From: Obelidium mucronatum | Lineage: Eukaryota; Chytridiomycota; Chytridiomycetes; Chytridiales; Chytriomycetaceae | Direction: 5' to 3' | Assembly: GCA_025765595.1 (NCBI GenBank) | Contig: JAIVFH010000024.1 | Coordinates: forward strand, 1-64,000 | Length of the DNA: 64,000 nucleotides | Shown here: positions 32,551 to 44,915 of the stretch, piece by piece | Position numbering within the stretch: the first letter of the stretch is position 1 | Layout: every line of letters starts with the position of its first letter | The notes under the pieces: model-generated | What the model was told of the DNA's origin: nothing | What the model saw: the letters and a program-made list of their open reading frames with translations, nothing else | Databases searched by the model: none | Program-made: the position numbers and the translations under genes

Positions 32551-33595
32551 ATGGCAGCGGCGGGCGGCGGCGACCAAATCCAACGAGACATTCGAATCTA
32601 TTCACAGTATTTCAGACGATATGAGCTCCTAATTGAATAGTTGAGTGTCTTTCGGCCTCGCTCCACCCAATGTGTCTACCCTCTAACGTGAAAATCAGCA
32701 AAAACCTGAAGAACCCAGACCATTGTCCAAATGGAATGTATATTATGCCTGAGGCCAGTAATTTATATGGTGCTGTATGAATTGGTTGACTGCTGCTTTT
32801 ACCATTGGACCAACCATGAATATCACAGAATGGTGGGGCGTTCTTATTTTGCATCGAGGATACTACAAGGAAGGAGTCTTCAAATTCCATATTCAAATCC
32901 CAGACGATTATCCAAACGAAGGACCCACTGTTCGATTTATCACGGACATGTTCCACCCATTGATTGATCGATCGGGATTCTTCAACCTACGGCATCAGTT
33001 TCCAGCATGGAGGGCGAATAAGGATTATTTGTCACATGTTTTTCATTTTATCAAGAATTCTTTCAAGGATTCAGTGTTGGCTAGTTTGGATGGTACGTAA
33101 TCAAATATTCGACCTTCTATCAAATGTGACTTTGTTTTTTTACTTCCACAGAGTCCAATTGCCCAAATCGAGAAGCCTGTCAAATGTAAACAAAAAAAAA
33201 GGATGTCTAATTCCGACATCTCACACATTTGCACCATAGGTATCATCAGGAGCGACCGCTTTTTGCCCGACTTGCATCCCAATGCGCTCAGTTGTCAGCG
33301 TCAGATGGAATTCTCTTTAGTAATGACTTGACCGAAGATGACCCATCAATCATTCGATTCTCTCCGTTAGATGATGAGAGTTTTGACCGGCTCAAGGCTG
33401 AAATGATCGCAAGTGTGGTATGTACAGCTGCGGTATCAATTGCTTAAAGTCTATCTTAAACTGGGTTTCTTTCCGCAGAACGTCCAAAAAGTAGACAAGT
33501 CACTCCAAGGTGATGTTTCGGCGAATAGAAAGAGCGAGTTGCTGAGCAGCATCAAGAGCGTGACGGGAAACATTCATCGAATGCTGAGCTCGTGA
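32551..33595 (+). CDS. Inactive E2-like protein, FTS/AKTIP family
   Basis: Six exons: 32551..32639, 32699..32769, 32829..33092, 33152..33185, 33240..33417 and 33479..33595; 250 aa, phases consistent. The spliced product has the ubiquitin-conjugating fold pattern: RRYELLIEYKNL helix, PNGMYIMPEASNLYEWWGVL, YYKEGVFKFHIQIPDDYP, FITDMFHPLID, then an AWRANKDYLSHVFHFI helix. The catalytic Cys region after HPLID has no Cys, as in AKTIP/FTS variants, so it cannot carry ubiquitin. In animals the family joins Hook proteins to vesicles (FHF complex). Exon 1 is supported by restoring the EY that starts the fold. A downstream ATG-less reading was rejected. Confidence 0.72.
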
Positions 33596-33683
33596 AATTT
33601 AGATTCAATTAAATTCGTTGCTATTTCAAAAATTCATTTGTTTGTTCTTGTTCGGACACTGCATAAAAAAAAACTTCCTCAAA

Positions 33684-35282
33684 ATGATGGCTCACAACAA
33701 CACTGACAGTAACCCAACAGAGCAAACCGCAGTGACCCAGAACACTGAAGACTTGAAAGGAAAGAGTGTGGCCACACCGGAAACTGCTCTTGCACGGGCT
33801 CAAGAACTGATTGCTGCGGGAAAGAAGTTCTCAGCAACAGGCCAGCTTGAGCAGGCCGCCGAAACCCTCGCCCACGCCTCTGGCATTTAGTGAGCCATTA
33901 GGGTTTTTTGTGTTTTCTATGGTGCTTTGTGTGTTTAAACTTAACCCACCAAGTGCCGACTTTTATGGACAAGATGCCGTGGAATGCGCAGACGTTCTCT
34001 TTCTGTATGGCTCCGCTCTCTTTGCGAATGCTGTATCAAAGTGTTCACCCCTTGGCGGCTCGATGGCGCCAGCAGATGCAGAAGCTGCGTTGCCAGGTAT
34101 TTCCCACCCCACCCAAAGCACTCCGCCCCTTGAGAATAAGTTCTCGGCCGTCATGGGTTATTTCCTCTCAGTATTTACGGCTAACTTCTATAATATATAC
34201 AGCAAAAGAATCCAGCCGTTTCGTGTTTTCTGGTGATGGCGATGAGAATGGAGAGACAGAAGATTCTGGCTCTGCCAGTGCTCCAGCAGAAACAGTTGAC
34301 GAATCCGCGGCACTTGACGCCGCAGTTACTGCCGCTGTTGGGGCGGCTGTAGCTGTTGGTGTTGCCACTGCAGAGGCCTTGGCAGCTAAGGAAAATGAAG
34401 ATGAACAGGAGGAGCAAGACCAGAATGCTGAGGAAGAAGACGGCGACGAAGAGGAAGGTGAAGCCGATCCTGTTGAAGAAGACATGCAACTGGCGTGGGA
34501 GATTCTTGATTTGGCGCGCTTGGGCTATCGAAAGCTTGGTCCAGACGGCGAAATGCAAATGGCGGATGTTTTGCTTGTTTTGGGCGACGTCTCATTGGAA
34601 CAAGGTACGATTAGCTCCTGTCACCACCAAACCCTGTCTTAAACCACAATTTCAGGTCAATGGGACCAAGCGGTTGAAGATTTTACAGAGGCTGTAGCTA
34701 TTAAGGCCCAGCGTCTCGCTGCTGACGACCGTGAACATGCCGAAGCAAACTACAAGCTTGGCCTTGCTTATGAGTTTGCCAAGAACTTTGACAAGGCTAT
34801 CGAAAGCCAAACAAAGGTTATCAGTGTCCTTGAAACAAAACTCAATTCCTTGAAAAAATTGACGGGCGCAGAACTGACCGAGGCAGTTCAAACTGAAGTT
34901 GATGATATTGAGGGCCTGATCTCTGATATTCAGTCAAAGGTTATTTTTGTTGCTTGACTGTGGTTTGTGCTTCTTCCCTGTGCTTATGGCTTTTTCACAG
35001 ATTATGGATATCAACCTTCAAATCGAAGAATCGAAAAAGGCCGCAGCGGCTGCTGAACCTCTTGCTCCCGCCGCTTCATCATCTTCATCTGCTGTTCCAG
35101 CTGTTGTCAATGACATTTCAAGCCTGGTCAAGCCAAAGAAAGCCTCATCAAGCACTGTCTCGCCAGCCAAACCCGTCACTGCCGACTCCAATGTTCCTGC
35201 GGTAACTACAGGAACCAAGAGAAAGGCCGAAGAAACTGACGACAGCAGCGATGCTGCCAAGAAGGCCAAAGAGGAAAACTAA
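33684..35282 (+). CDS. Histone chaperone of NASP/Hif1/Sim3 type (SHNi-TPR)
   Basis: Five exons: 33684..33889, 33954..34096, 34203..34604, 34656..34939 and 35001..35282; 438 aa, phases consistent. TPR1 is split by a long acidic insertion (ENEDEQEEQDQNAEEEDGDE), the hallmark of the SHNi-TPR family that binds histone H3. TPR motifs are seen at GKKFSATGQLEQAAETL, ECADVLFLYGSALF, GQWDQAVEDFTEAVAIK and HAEANYKLGLAYEFAKNFD. The C-terminus has a Ser-rich linker and a basic KRKAEE...KKAKEE nuclear localisation signal. It follows the FTS-like gene on the same strand after 88 bp. An AATAAA is at 35346. Confidence 0.87.
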
Positions 35283-35345
35283 TTTCTGTGTGTGGCTATC
35301 ATTTGCTCAGAATATCAGTTGCTATTTATTTTGCCATTTAATTGG

Positions 35346-35351
35346 AATAAA
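35346..35351 (+). terminator. Poly(A) signal of the NASP-like gene
   Basis: AATAAA 64 bp after the stop codon at 35282. Confidence 0.45.
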
Positions 35352-36042
35352 TGTGTGTTAATTGGAAGCGACTGTGTTGGCTGAAGAATTGCTGCTTACG
35401 TAACTTGTGTCTGAAAGTTATGAGTTCGAATGATTCAAATCATAATTCAGTATAGGCTAACCCAATTTTGAGGGAATTATGGATGAGCTCCCAGACTAGT
35501 CTGCAATCGGTTTGTTGTATCCTCAAAACCAGAATGTCGCCGAAGGGCTGAAACCCCAAACTGGCACATGATGTCAAACGTGTTTTGTGGAATTTTAAGA
35601 AGGCGCCTCCCTTATCTGAGGGTGGCACTCTAGATTCTGTTCCCAAGCGCATGAAACGCGGTCGCTTAGGCAGCTCAATAACATCAATCTCCCGCAAAGC
35701 TTCTTTCATTTCGTTGAATCACAGTTGGAGAAGCTAATAATGCGTCACCCTGACAGAAACCCTCTTTCAACCCATGTGACCTCAAAAATTAGTTGATCAA
35801 ATTTTTAAGACTTGACAAGAAAAGTAGCCCTGAAATATAAGGGCTCGCAAAGGTCACTCCACAAGTGCGCAATGCAGCTCTGAATGTAAGAGACATATTA
35901 GCCTACCCGTTCTCAGTGGTTAGCGCGAGAGAAAATCTGTTCCTCGCCCTATCACTCACTCGACTCATTGTTATTTTACCGAAATGGAAATTTTTTGATG
36001 CCAGTGTCTGAGAGATTCATGACCTGCTCTAGGACACATGAC
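35352..36042. other. Intergenic; one doubtful 89-codon ORF (35709-35440, minus)
   Basis: The minus-strand ORF 35709..35440 begins with ATG and contains LPKRPRFMRLGTESRVPP, but has no recognised family and no visible paralogue. A TCTCAGTGGTTAGCGCGAG string near 35914 resembles a tRNA D-arm but no B-box or cloverleaf follows. The right part is the HEX4 upstream region. Confidence 0.35.
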
Positions 36043-36070
36043 CTGCTCGAAAACTTTCTAATTTAAGCTT
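36043..36070 (+). promoter_or_regulatory. Shared HEX promoter element, HEX4 copy
   Basis: CTGCTCGAAAACTTTCTAAT then TTAAGCTT, 73-100 bp upstream of the HEX4 ATG. It is the weakest of the four copies but keeps CTCGAAAA and the following AATTT at the same spacing. Confidence 0.35.
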
Positions 36071-36090
36071 TTTGAGGCCAGTTATTTTGG

Positions 36091-36096
36091 TATAAA
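36091..36096 (+). promoter_or_regulatory. TATA box of HEX4
   Basis: TATAAA, 47 bp upstream of the ATG at 36143, matching the HEX3 layout (element, then TATA, then ATG). Confidence 0.55.
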
Positions 36097-36142
36097 GCCG
36101 GGCAAGAGTCCCTCCCATTTTCAAACATTAACTACAAACACT

Positions 36143-38156
36143 ATGCAGCTCCTTTCTATTCTTTCTATTGCCACTGCTGTCTCTGCCTTGACTGCTTCTG
36201 ACTACCTCTGGCCATTGCCACAGTCCGTCGTTGACAAGAATAAGTCCATCACCATTGGTGGATTCACTGTCACTTCCAACTTGGGTGCTGCCCCAATCGC
36301 CGCTGCCGTTGCTTCCTTGAACACTGCCTTCACCGCCAAGGGTGGAAAGGCTTCTTCTACCAAGTTCAAGGTCACTGCCAACGTTGATGCCAACAACGGT
36401 TGGTCCGTTACTGGACCACAAAACTTGCCAGGTGCTAACGAAGCTTACACTTTGGACATCACTGAAACCGGTGCCACCATCACTGGTAAGTTATTATAAA
36501 ACGTACTAATGACTTTTTGACATTTTTTGACTAATTGGTGGTGTTTCTTTATCAGCTGCCAACCAAATTGGTATCAAGTACGCTCTCCAATCCCTGTCGC
36601 AACTCATCACCAAGGACGGAAAGCTTGTCCTTGCCAAGATTGACGACAAGCCAGCCTTCCCATACCGTGGATTCATGTTGGACACTGCCCGTAACTTCTT
36701 CACTGTTGACGACATCAAGCGTATCTTGGACGGTTTGGCTGCATCCAAGCTCAACGTCTTCCACTGGCACATCTACGACTCCCAGTCCTTCCCAATCGTC
36801 TGGGACCGTTACCCAGTTGTCCACCAAAAGGCTGCCTTCAAGAACAAGGACGGTTCCATCAAGGCTTACACCAAGAAGGATGTCCAGGACATTGTCAAGT
36901 ACGCCTTCGAGCGTAACATTCGTGTCATCCCAGAATTCGAAACTCCAGGCCACAACGCTGTCCTCGGACACATTGACGCGTCGTTGATCTCTTCCTGGAA
37001 CCACTCCCCATGGGACGGAAACTCGTTCGCCAACAACGCCATGTGCTCCAACCAAACTGTTCCAGTCAGCTCTGTTACCAACGACTGTGTTGGAGGAGTC
37101 GCCTGGTGGGGTCGTCAATACTGCAACCAGCCACCATGTGGACAGCTCGATGTCCGTCAAGAAAAGGCTTTGGTTGTTTTGGACCAATTGATCAACGACA
37201 TCGGTTCTTGGTTCTCTGACCCAGTTCTCCACGTTGGTCACGATGAAGTCAACACTCGTGCTTACGGACTTGTTCCAGACAACTGGGACTCTGTTCCAGC
37301 GGATGCCATCACCCCATTGATGAGAAACTTTGACTCTCGTTTGGTTGGTATGCTCGGTGGAAAGACCCTTGCTGCTTGGGACGAAATTGCCACCGACTTT
37401 GGTTCCGATGATTTGATTCCAAAGGATTCCTTGATCACTCTCTGGCAAGGACCATCTGCTGACAAGGTCAAGACTATTGTCAGCAAGGGATTCAAGAACA
37501 TTGTCCTTGCTCCATCTGACTCCTACTACCTCGACTGTTCCCCATCTGCTCGTTGGTGCTCCAGCGACTATGAGCGCAACTTCCCAGAGGACAAGTACGA
37601 CATCCCAGGCTTTGCCACTTTCTCTGGACAATGGCACAACTGGACCTTGATCTACGACTTTGAGCCATTGGCTGGACTTTCCACTGCCGAAGCTGCTACC
37701 ATCAAGGGAGGATTCGGTGCTCTCTGGACTGAAACTGTCAAGAGACACAACGTTGACAGATACATTTTCCCACGTGTTGCTGCCATTGCTGAACGTTACT
37801 GGTCCAACATCAAGAGAAACGATGCTACCGCTACTCGTTTGGACCGTTTCCGTTCCTCCCTCGTTAACGAGAAGGGAATTGCTGCTGCTGACTTGTCCTA
37901 CCTCGGTAACAAGGAAGGAGTCGTCTACCGTACTGAATACTGTGACGGTGCTGGTTTGACTGCTCCAGGCCAAAAGACTGGAGAATGCTGCTTTGCTGGT
38001 CAAAAGAAGACCGACTCCAACGGAGGACCATTGTTGAACCCATACGGATCTCACTTTGACCCCAAGGTCAACGGAGACTACTGTGCCATCGCTGCTCTCT
38101 ACAAGACCAACGACTTGGTCTACACCAAGCCAGCTCCAGTTGCTTACCAATACTAA
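36143..38156 (+). CDS. Secreted beta-N-acetylhexosaminidase, GH20 (HEX4), mosaic
   Basis: Two exons, 36143..36485 and 36556..38156, with a 70-nt phase-1 intron; 647 aa. The signal peptide is MQLLSILSIATAVSA; GH20 motifs are as in the other copies, including HVGHDEVN. The sequence is a patchwork. Exon 1 is HEX2-like (LGAAPIAAAVASLNTAFT); VQDIVKYAFERN and LVGMLGGK are HEX2-like; the block around GNSFANNAMCSNQTVPVSS is HEX3-like at nucleotide level; and the C-terminal half from TDFGSDDLIPKDS is HEX1/3-like. This points to repeated gene conversion. The enzyme role is as for the other HEX genes. Confidence 0.94.
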
Positions 38157-38438
38157 ATTGTTTGTTACTGCCTTTCCCTTTTTTGTTTTTTATTGGTTCC
38201 CTATGTGAAAAAGAGCGAAAGTAAATAGATTGAATTTTTGAGTTAGCATAATTGTGATAATATTTTGATCAGTTTATAAAGGCAGCGACGCACCTTCTAA
38301 GTAAGGTTGCGGCGGGCGACCGATTGGTTTCCCTCGTGCGGGAGGTAATGTTGTGATGTCGGTTGAGCCCTGAACAAAAAAAGTTTTCAAGAATTTTTTT
38401 TCACATGCCTTTGCAATTTGAAAGAAAATGAATACACG
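38157..38438. other. Convergent 3' flank of HEX4 and the ITC1-like gene
   Basis: The two genes converge here. On the minus strand, 38381..38281 is open and reads LPPARGKPIGRPPQPYL, an AT-hook-like string preceded by a good TTTTTTGTTCAG acceptor; it could be an alternative last exon of the ITC1-like gene, but the AATAAA signals at 38454..38439 argue that transcription normally ends before it. Confidence 0.35.
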
Positions 38439-38454
38439 TTTATTCACGTTTATT
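38439..38454 (-). terminator. Tandem poly(A) signals of the ITC1-like gene
   Basis: Two AATAAA hexamers (minus strand, 38454..38449 and 38444..38439) lie 31-46 nt beyond the proposed stop at 38485. Confidence 0.5.
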
Positions 38455-38484
38455 AAAAAAAACCAGCCATCAAACAAACTCAAA

Positions 38485-41400
38485 TCATTTGCACCACAAA
38501 TTTCGATACGCCAGAAAAGACGGAAGGTTTTTGCATTCTGACTGCCCATTCCTCCTTCGCTTCTGCTCCACGACGTCCTCCTTCTTGTTCATTTCAACCT
38601 TGAGGGCCTCTGCCGCTAAAAACTTTATAAAATCATTTTGCGGTTTAGTTTAGATATATCACACACACACACTGCAAACCCGCGAACTCACCTCAAGCCG
38701 TTTGGTCATTCCAGACTCCAAAATCTCCTTGTTCTTCTTCAACCCATCCAACAAAGCAAACTCTCGTATTCCACGTGCATCCAACCACGACACGAGCTTT
38801 TGAACATCCTGGGGTGTTGCCAAGTACGACCACGTTTTTGCAGGTACTATTCCTTGCTCCAAAAGCTCATACTCGCCCCCACCAATTTCTTCCACCAACA
38901 AGATCCCAGCTGCAAATCCAGTTTCTCTAAACGGCGAAAGCGCATAGTGATCGACTTCGCAAGGAAACTTTTTGGGTGCAATCAACCCATGATAAATATC
39001 AAACCACCAATACTTGTTGTAGTTCCGGTCCATACCAAGAGGTGCCATACGAGAGACACCAGCCCCCATTGTGTTTTCAACGTCGTGATCAAATTGCTTT
39101 TGATAAAATACTCGTTCCATTTCTTGAACCTTTTTGACCTCCTAAAACGTTTTAACCTCGTTAGCTCTCTCTCTCTCTGGTTCTGCAGCTCCACAAAAAA
39201 AGCATCTTACTTCCAACAGTTCTTGATCTTCCTTCTCCTTTACTTTCTTTTCCACTTTCAATCGGCTCTGCTCCAATCGCAACGCCTTCTCACGCTCCTT
39301 TTTCTTGGCCGCCTCTTTCCGAATTTTGCGTTGACGAAGTGCAGATACAGAGACATTGCTCTCATCCGCATCAGGCTCATCCTCTGCTTCATCATCTTTT
39401 GCGTCGACATCATCGGCTGCTTGATCTTCAGCTGGAGCACTGCTTGAATCCACATCGTTTTCTTGAATTCCACGGGCTTTCAGCTTCTCATCCAACTCAT
39501 ATCGAGCAAGATACCTAATTTAAAAAAAAAAAATTGCGAATGATGAGTACTTCTCCTTTCTCTGAAAACAAAAAAAAAAGTTGCATTTTTTTTTTTTACA
39601 TTGCCCTCTGCTCCTTCCCTAGACTCTCTCGCTTGTACTTTTTGACATCAGCAATCTTATCATGCATTGTTTCTGAAAAGGCTCGGATGCTGACGGACTG
39701 TGTCGCCCACTTTTCAGATAGAATCTTGATCAGACTTAACCGATCAGATGCACTCAACGTCGTGAATCCACGACTTGTAGCTGATAGCAGGTACTCCATT
39801 TCAGATATTGATCCATCCGTCACTTTTTTTTCAGTCGTAGCAGAAGTGGATGCTGATGCTGCTGTTGCTGCTGCTGCTGCTTTGGGTTGCTTATATGGGT
39901 TGTATTTGTGGGACTTTGGTTTAGTAACGGCAGGGGCCGCTTCAGGCTCATCTTTCGTCGCTTCGCTCGGTGTCGCACCCACTGAAGAACTACTCAAGAC
40001 AGAGAGTGGTGATGATGGACCATCCGTTGTCGTGCCAGTTAACGTCAAGGCAAGGGCATGCTGTGTCGCAGCCATCGCAGCGCGAGTATTTCTACCTGAA
40101 GTACGCGGTTGCACCGGTACCTGTTCCTCATGCTGATGCTGCCACTGCCTTCGAGTTGTCCGCTTGTGTGTCACGGTTTCCTCGTCGCTCCCAAGCTCAA
40201 AGCTCCCATCTCTCGAATCTTCATCTCCACCAGCTCCATTCTCGGCAACTGCATACGAATCAACCTTCCTCTTTTTCCGCCTGCTCGATCGTCTTCCTGC
40301 AAGATCTTCTGCCAATGAATCCGAATCTTCTGAAGGCACCATGGACGACTCTCGCGCCCGTTTCTCAACCACGACAGGCTCCTTCCCCTGTACATCCTCG
40401 CCTTCCTTCATCTCAACATCATCCGCCACAGCATTGTCTTCAACAGCTGGAGCCGCAGCCTCCACAACACCATTCTCTCCCCCACCTTCAACTTTGTTCT
40501 GATGCTGCTTCTCATCATCATCATTATTCTCCTCCCTTACTTGCTCCTCACTATTTCCATTACCCTCGTATTCACCCGCAGAGCAATCAGCAGAAACACC
40601 ACCATCATCCGCAACAGCACCAATCATAACAGCCAAAACTCTCCACTTTCCATCAAACTCACTCTCCTCCACACAATCTCGAACAAACCCAAGAAACGCA
40701 ACCTCCCACGCCCGCAATCTCCCCGCCACTGTATACTCCACTGGCGCAGAAGAAAGACTCTTTGAAGCAGCACCTGAACGCCGCAAGCTACCCGGAGGTC
40801 GAACCACATCGTTCACGGGATGCGCCCATCTCCCAATCGACCATTTATACCACTGGTCAACGGCGAGGCGTTCAAAGTCCGTCAGTTGTTCATTGAACTT
40901 TGATTGGAACAATCGATAGTATTCTGCTGCTGGTGTTCCTTCACCGATTGCCGAAGGGAGTTCGATTTGCGCTTGGGCGTCTTGCATTTTAATGTCGTGC
41001 GTTTCGGTGGATGGTGTGTTCTGTGGGCCGGCTGTGGCGGCAGCGGCGGCGATTGCTGAAGTCAAGGCTGCCCCCACCAATCGTCCCCCGTTACTATGCG
41101 CTTGATTGAGCGTTTGGAGGCGAGTGTAGCAGACCTGATTCATCAGAGAAGCCATAGTCTCATGAAGAAGAACGGATTTGGGAGCTTCCAAAGCCTTTAT
41201 ATAGTCATCAAAAGTGAAGGGGAGAAGTCGAAGTGGTTTTCTGAAAGTCCAACAGTTAGGTTTCTTGTGTTCAAACTCAAAAAAAAAAAAATTCAAGTGG
41301 TCTCACCCAAATATACCCAGAAAACTCCAAGACTGAACTAAAGCGGGAATCAACTCAGGTTGAATTGTGCCGAAATCTCTACTGGGAATTGGAGGAGTCG

Positions 41401-42818
41401 GCTCCGTGTCCCGTGGTGCGATTTCCAAGAGTTCCAAATCATCCATTGGAAATCGAGGTTTCCCTTTTGCTGTAAATGACACGGGCTGTTGAACAAAAAA
41501 AAAGGCCGAATTAGATCGGTAATTTCCCGGTGTCGTGCGTTGTGCTCAGTAATTATCAGTACCTTGCGCACTCGCTTGACGACTGGCATTTCAGTGAGCA
41601 ACTTGTATTTCTTCACCAAAGATTTCTAGACAAAACGCGTTAAAAAAAAACTGACAGGTGTCAAAACAAAAACTCTCACTTTAACTATCCATGGTGCAAA
41701 GGGTGAATCCCCCCTTTCCGCAGTCTCATTAATAAACCACCGAAAGTTAATCTTGTTGAATGTATGTCTCGATCTTTTGCATTCTGTCGCCTTCACAGTG
41801 AACCGCTGGATGCCATTCGCTATGGTTGTCTCCAGATCACACCCTTCATCTAACACTAAGTCCCCAAACTCATCGCAGACATGCACAATATAGTGGATTT
41901 GGGTGGGTAAAATTTCCGAGTGAGGACTCGTGTATGATGGTGTGGCTGGATCCTGTTCTGACGCAGCAGCACCTTCACCACTGAGAATGACACCGCGCGG
42001 ACCCACAGCAGCGAGAACTTTTACGTATGCTCCCTTGTAGTATTTGGAGCCCACAGTAACCAGTTCATTAATAAATAAGCGCTCCTTCAGATGGTCATTC
42101 AGCTTATCAACAAGGGAGTTTATCATACTTCGATCTGTTGAGGTAACATTGAAATGAAAGAAAAAAACATGAGCATTTTTTTTGAATCGAGAAAGAAAGA
42201 GAAGCAAAAGGAAATTAACTGAATTGGATAAACTCAAGTGCAGGCTTCCTCCATGGTTCTGGGAATCGATTCTTTGCTTTTTCACGCGCTAATTTCTCGG
42301 ATTGGAGGGCAGCTTGAAATGTCATGCGGCTTTTTCCTGTTTCTTCGCATGTGAATATTCTGCGGCGGTAAAACATGATACGTGCGTAAAAGTCGCTGTT
42401 ATGGAAAGAAAAAAAAAGAGTAAGTTTTCAGCAAAGACAGTTATCCTCTTCCAGTGGGGGGGTAGGGGCTTCCCGGCACTCGAAAGAGAGTGGGGTGGGT
42501 GGTTGTTTTGCGATGCAGACTGGTTGAATAATTCGCGTTGGGTGCGAAGCGACGGCTTGGCGCGGACGGACAGGGGCGTCCAAGTGTTCGCAGTCTCTGT
42601 TTTGCGCCGAGGGGCCGGGCAGCCACTTACTCGTAGGCGGTGAATATCTCGCCGGTGAACGGAATCTGGAACACGACGGCGTCGCCGTCCGGACTGTCCG
42701 CGTCGGCGCCGGCGTCGGACGGCGCGAGGTCGGCGGCGACCTGGCGCGCCGCGAGTGCTTCGGGCGCGGGATCGGGCAGCAGCGCCACTGCTTCGCGCGT
42801 GAGTGTCAGCAGCGGCAT
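38485..42818 (-). CDS. ISWI-complex accessory subunit, ITC1/ACF1 type (WAC-DDT-WHIM)
   Basis: Nine exons: 42818..42631, 42395..42220, 42134..41680, 41625..41563, 41485..41307, 41240..39600, 39514..39211, 39141..38688 and 38615..38485; 1,196 aa, phases consistent. The N-terminal WAC domain reads FTGEIFTAYDDFYARIMFYR then RRIFTCEETGKS. A DDT domain spans exons 5-6 (LIPALVQSWSFLGIFGKPLR, PFTFDDYIKALE). A long acidic/low-complexity middle precedes a WHIM-type helix (ALSDRLSLIKILSEKWA-like) and the PLGMDRNYNKYWWF motif near the end. Such subunits guide ISWI remodellers in nucleosome spacing. The donor of the last intron (38687) was chosen because it continues an in-frame AEALKVEMNKKED helix; using the adjacent GTGAGT would stop after 9 codons. 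The final exon is less certain. Confidence 0.82.
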
Positions 42819-43443
42819 CGGGTGCAGGCGGGGTGTGTGCGGGTGAGTGTGTGCGGGCGGGCGTGTGGCGGGTCGGGCGTCGGGCTTCGGGCGAGCAGCT
42901 GCGGGCGCGCTGTTTTCTCTTTTTGGGTTTTTTGGCTTTTTGGCTTTTTGGGTTTTCGTTGCTGAAAACCCCACCCCGTCACTTCACTGGTGTGTGCGGG
43001 GTCCCTGGACACAAACACGTGCCGCTGAAAAACTGCCTCATCACAGGCTATTCAAAGCGCGTTGCTGGGGCTGCAGCTTCATGTTTATCTTCCTTTTTTC
43101 TCGATTTCTTTCGGTGGTGCGTGGTGACATGGACTGAGTTTTATTGAAATGTGGAAGACATGTTTCTGTGCCAACACGAAAACCACCACTTACTCACAGT
43201 CTCACCCAAGGTAATTGCAAGGATAATATACTTTTTTGTTTTCTGAATATTGGGGATTGAGCAGGCGTTCTGCTACTGTAAAGAATAAAAATTAAATAAA
43301 CCCTGTAAAGTGCCCATAGCGCCTGAAATCGGCACTTCTTTTTGCAATTTTAAAAAACAGATACTTGCGCACAAGTCGTATTTTTCTTTAGGCTTCTATA
43401 AATCAATTTATTATTCATTCATACAAAAACACTGTCAAAAAAA
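42819..43443. other. Divergent intergenic region of ITC1-like and GET4
   Basis: The left 150 bp is very GC-rich and continues the CpG-rich 5' end of the ITC1-like gene; the right part is AT-rich. No ORF has family features. Both promoters must lie here, without a convincing TATA box. Confidence 0.5.
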
Positions 43444-44805
43444 ATGGCTGCCCGAGCTCGAGGAAACCGCGGAGGAGGCGGCAAAGGAGTAGAAGAAGTA
43501 GTGACAAAGCTCAAGAAGTCTGGTATGTTCATGCAGCAGCGTCCGTTAGACTCGTGTCACTTCATGTTAAATTGACACTTTTACTCACTCCCCTAAACTA
43601 TATAGTCGAAGAAGGCAACTTCTATGAAGCTCATCAGATGTACCACTCTGTTTGCCAGCGTTTAGTGACCCAGCAGAAGCCAGCCGATGCCGTCACGTTG
43701 CTATACTCTGGTGCTGTCGAGTTGTTGAATGCCAAACAGATTGGTTCTGGTTCCGACCTCGGATTACGTATGATTGATTTATTCGAATCGGAAAAGATGG
43801 CTGTGGACACCGAATCGAGAAGTACGCATTCGTGTGTGTGATGTGTTTTTGGGTGTACTGGCTTTTTCACACACCACAAAATCAGAGAAAGTTCTCGATA
43901 TTTTCCAGGCCTTCCAGGATCGTCAAAATACTTACTGTGAAGACTTTGTTCGCAGAAGTATGAAATGGTCAGGCGGGGCTGGTGAATGCCCTACTGGTGA
44001 TCAGCAGCTTCATCATGCGATGGGAACCAGATACTTCAAGGGTACTTGGTTTCCCGCTTTGCTTTCTTGTATTGCATTTACTGATATATTTTCTGTTTGT
44101 AGAAAAGGAATACTACAATGCTGAGCACCATTTCGCTCTGGGTACGGACGACAGTGCTAAAGCTTTGGGACGTATGGCTTTCCAATGGTCCCAGGAAGGC
44201 TATTATGAAGATGCCGGATACTTTATTGCCAGAGGAGCTTTGGCGTATGTTGTTGTTGCTGTTTTTTTTTTTTTTGTTTCAATGTGATGTTAACTCAGAA
44301 GAAAAAATAGTTACTTGGCTCAGAAGAAGCTCCACAAGGCTCACCTTGCGTACACTACTTTTGTTGCCGAACTCGCTGCTGCCAACCCTGACGATGTTGA
44401 CTCTATCATTCCATTCAACCCAACAACTGGAACAAACGACAATTTGACCATGACAAAGCACTCGCTCTCCAACTTTATTGGAATTCTTTTGTTCATTGTT
44501 CAAAGAGATGGAAAGGACGAGTTTTTGAGGTTGATGCAAGAGTACAAACCGGAAGTGTATGGCTTTGACCCATACTTGGCTCAGGTTTGACGTTTTTTGC
44601 TGTATTTTGTTATTCCTCCAGTGGCTTATTTCTTTTTGTTCCCTTGCTTGAAGCTGTTTGAGAGAATCGCTGGTATTTACTTTGGTCTTGGGCCCAAGAA
44701 GCAACCCAACCCAATGGCAGTAAGTTTCGACTATTTCTTTCCTATCCGAACTAATTGTATTCCTTAAATGTTCTTCAGGAATTGATGAAAATGTTTTCTG
44801 GTTGA
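43444..44805 (+). CDS. GET4: Tail-anchored protein targeting factor GET4
   Basis: Seven exons: 43444..43522, 43606..43821, 43886..44041, 44103..44244, 44311..44584, 44654..44719 and 44779..44805; 319 aa, phases consistent. The alpha-solenoid pattern of Get4/TRC35 is clear: EEGNFYEAHQMYHSVCQRL, DAVTLLYSGAVELL, ARGALAYLAQKKLHKAH, and the late GFDPYLAQLFERIAGIYFG. Get4 with Get5 hands tail-anchored membrane proteins to Get3 in the cytosol. The stop overlaps the ATG of an upstream in-frame extension of the next gene by one base. Confidence 0.9.
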
Positions 44806-44915
44806 TGAAGTGGCCAATTTTTGAAATAAAGGTGGACGTTGTAGCCCATGAGATTTGTCAATTTCAAAGGCTTGTGATAGCGCATAAACTATTAACCCGC
44901 AAAAAAAGCAGTGGA

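Noticed and set aside
32406..32624. ORF starting at 32406 as the first exon of the FTS-like gene
   Set aside because: It cannot be joined in frame to the E2-like fold, whereas ATG 32551 gives the RRYELLIEY start with matching splice phase.
35905..35975. tRNA gene, because of TCTCAGTGGTTAGCGCGAG
   Set aside because: No B-box (GGTTCGANTCC) at the right distance and no cloverleaf can be drawn.
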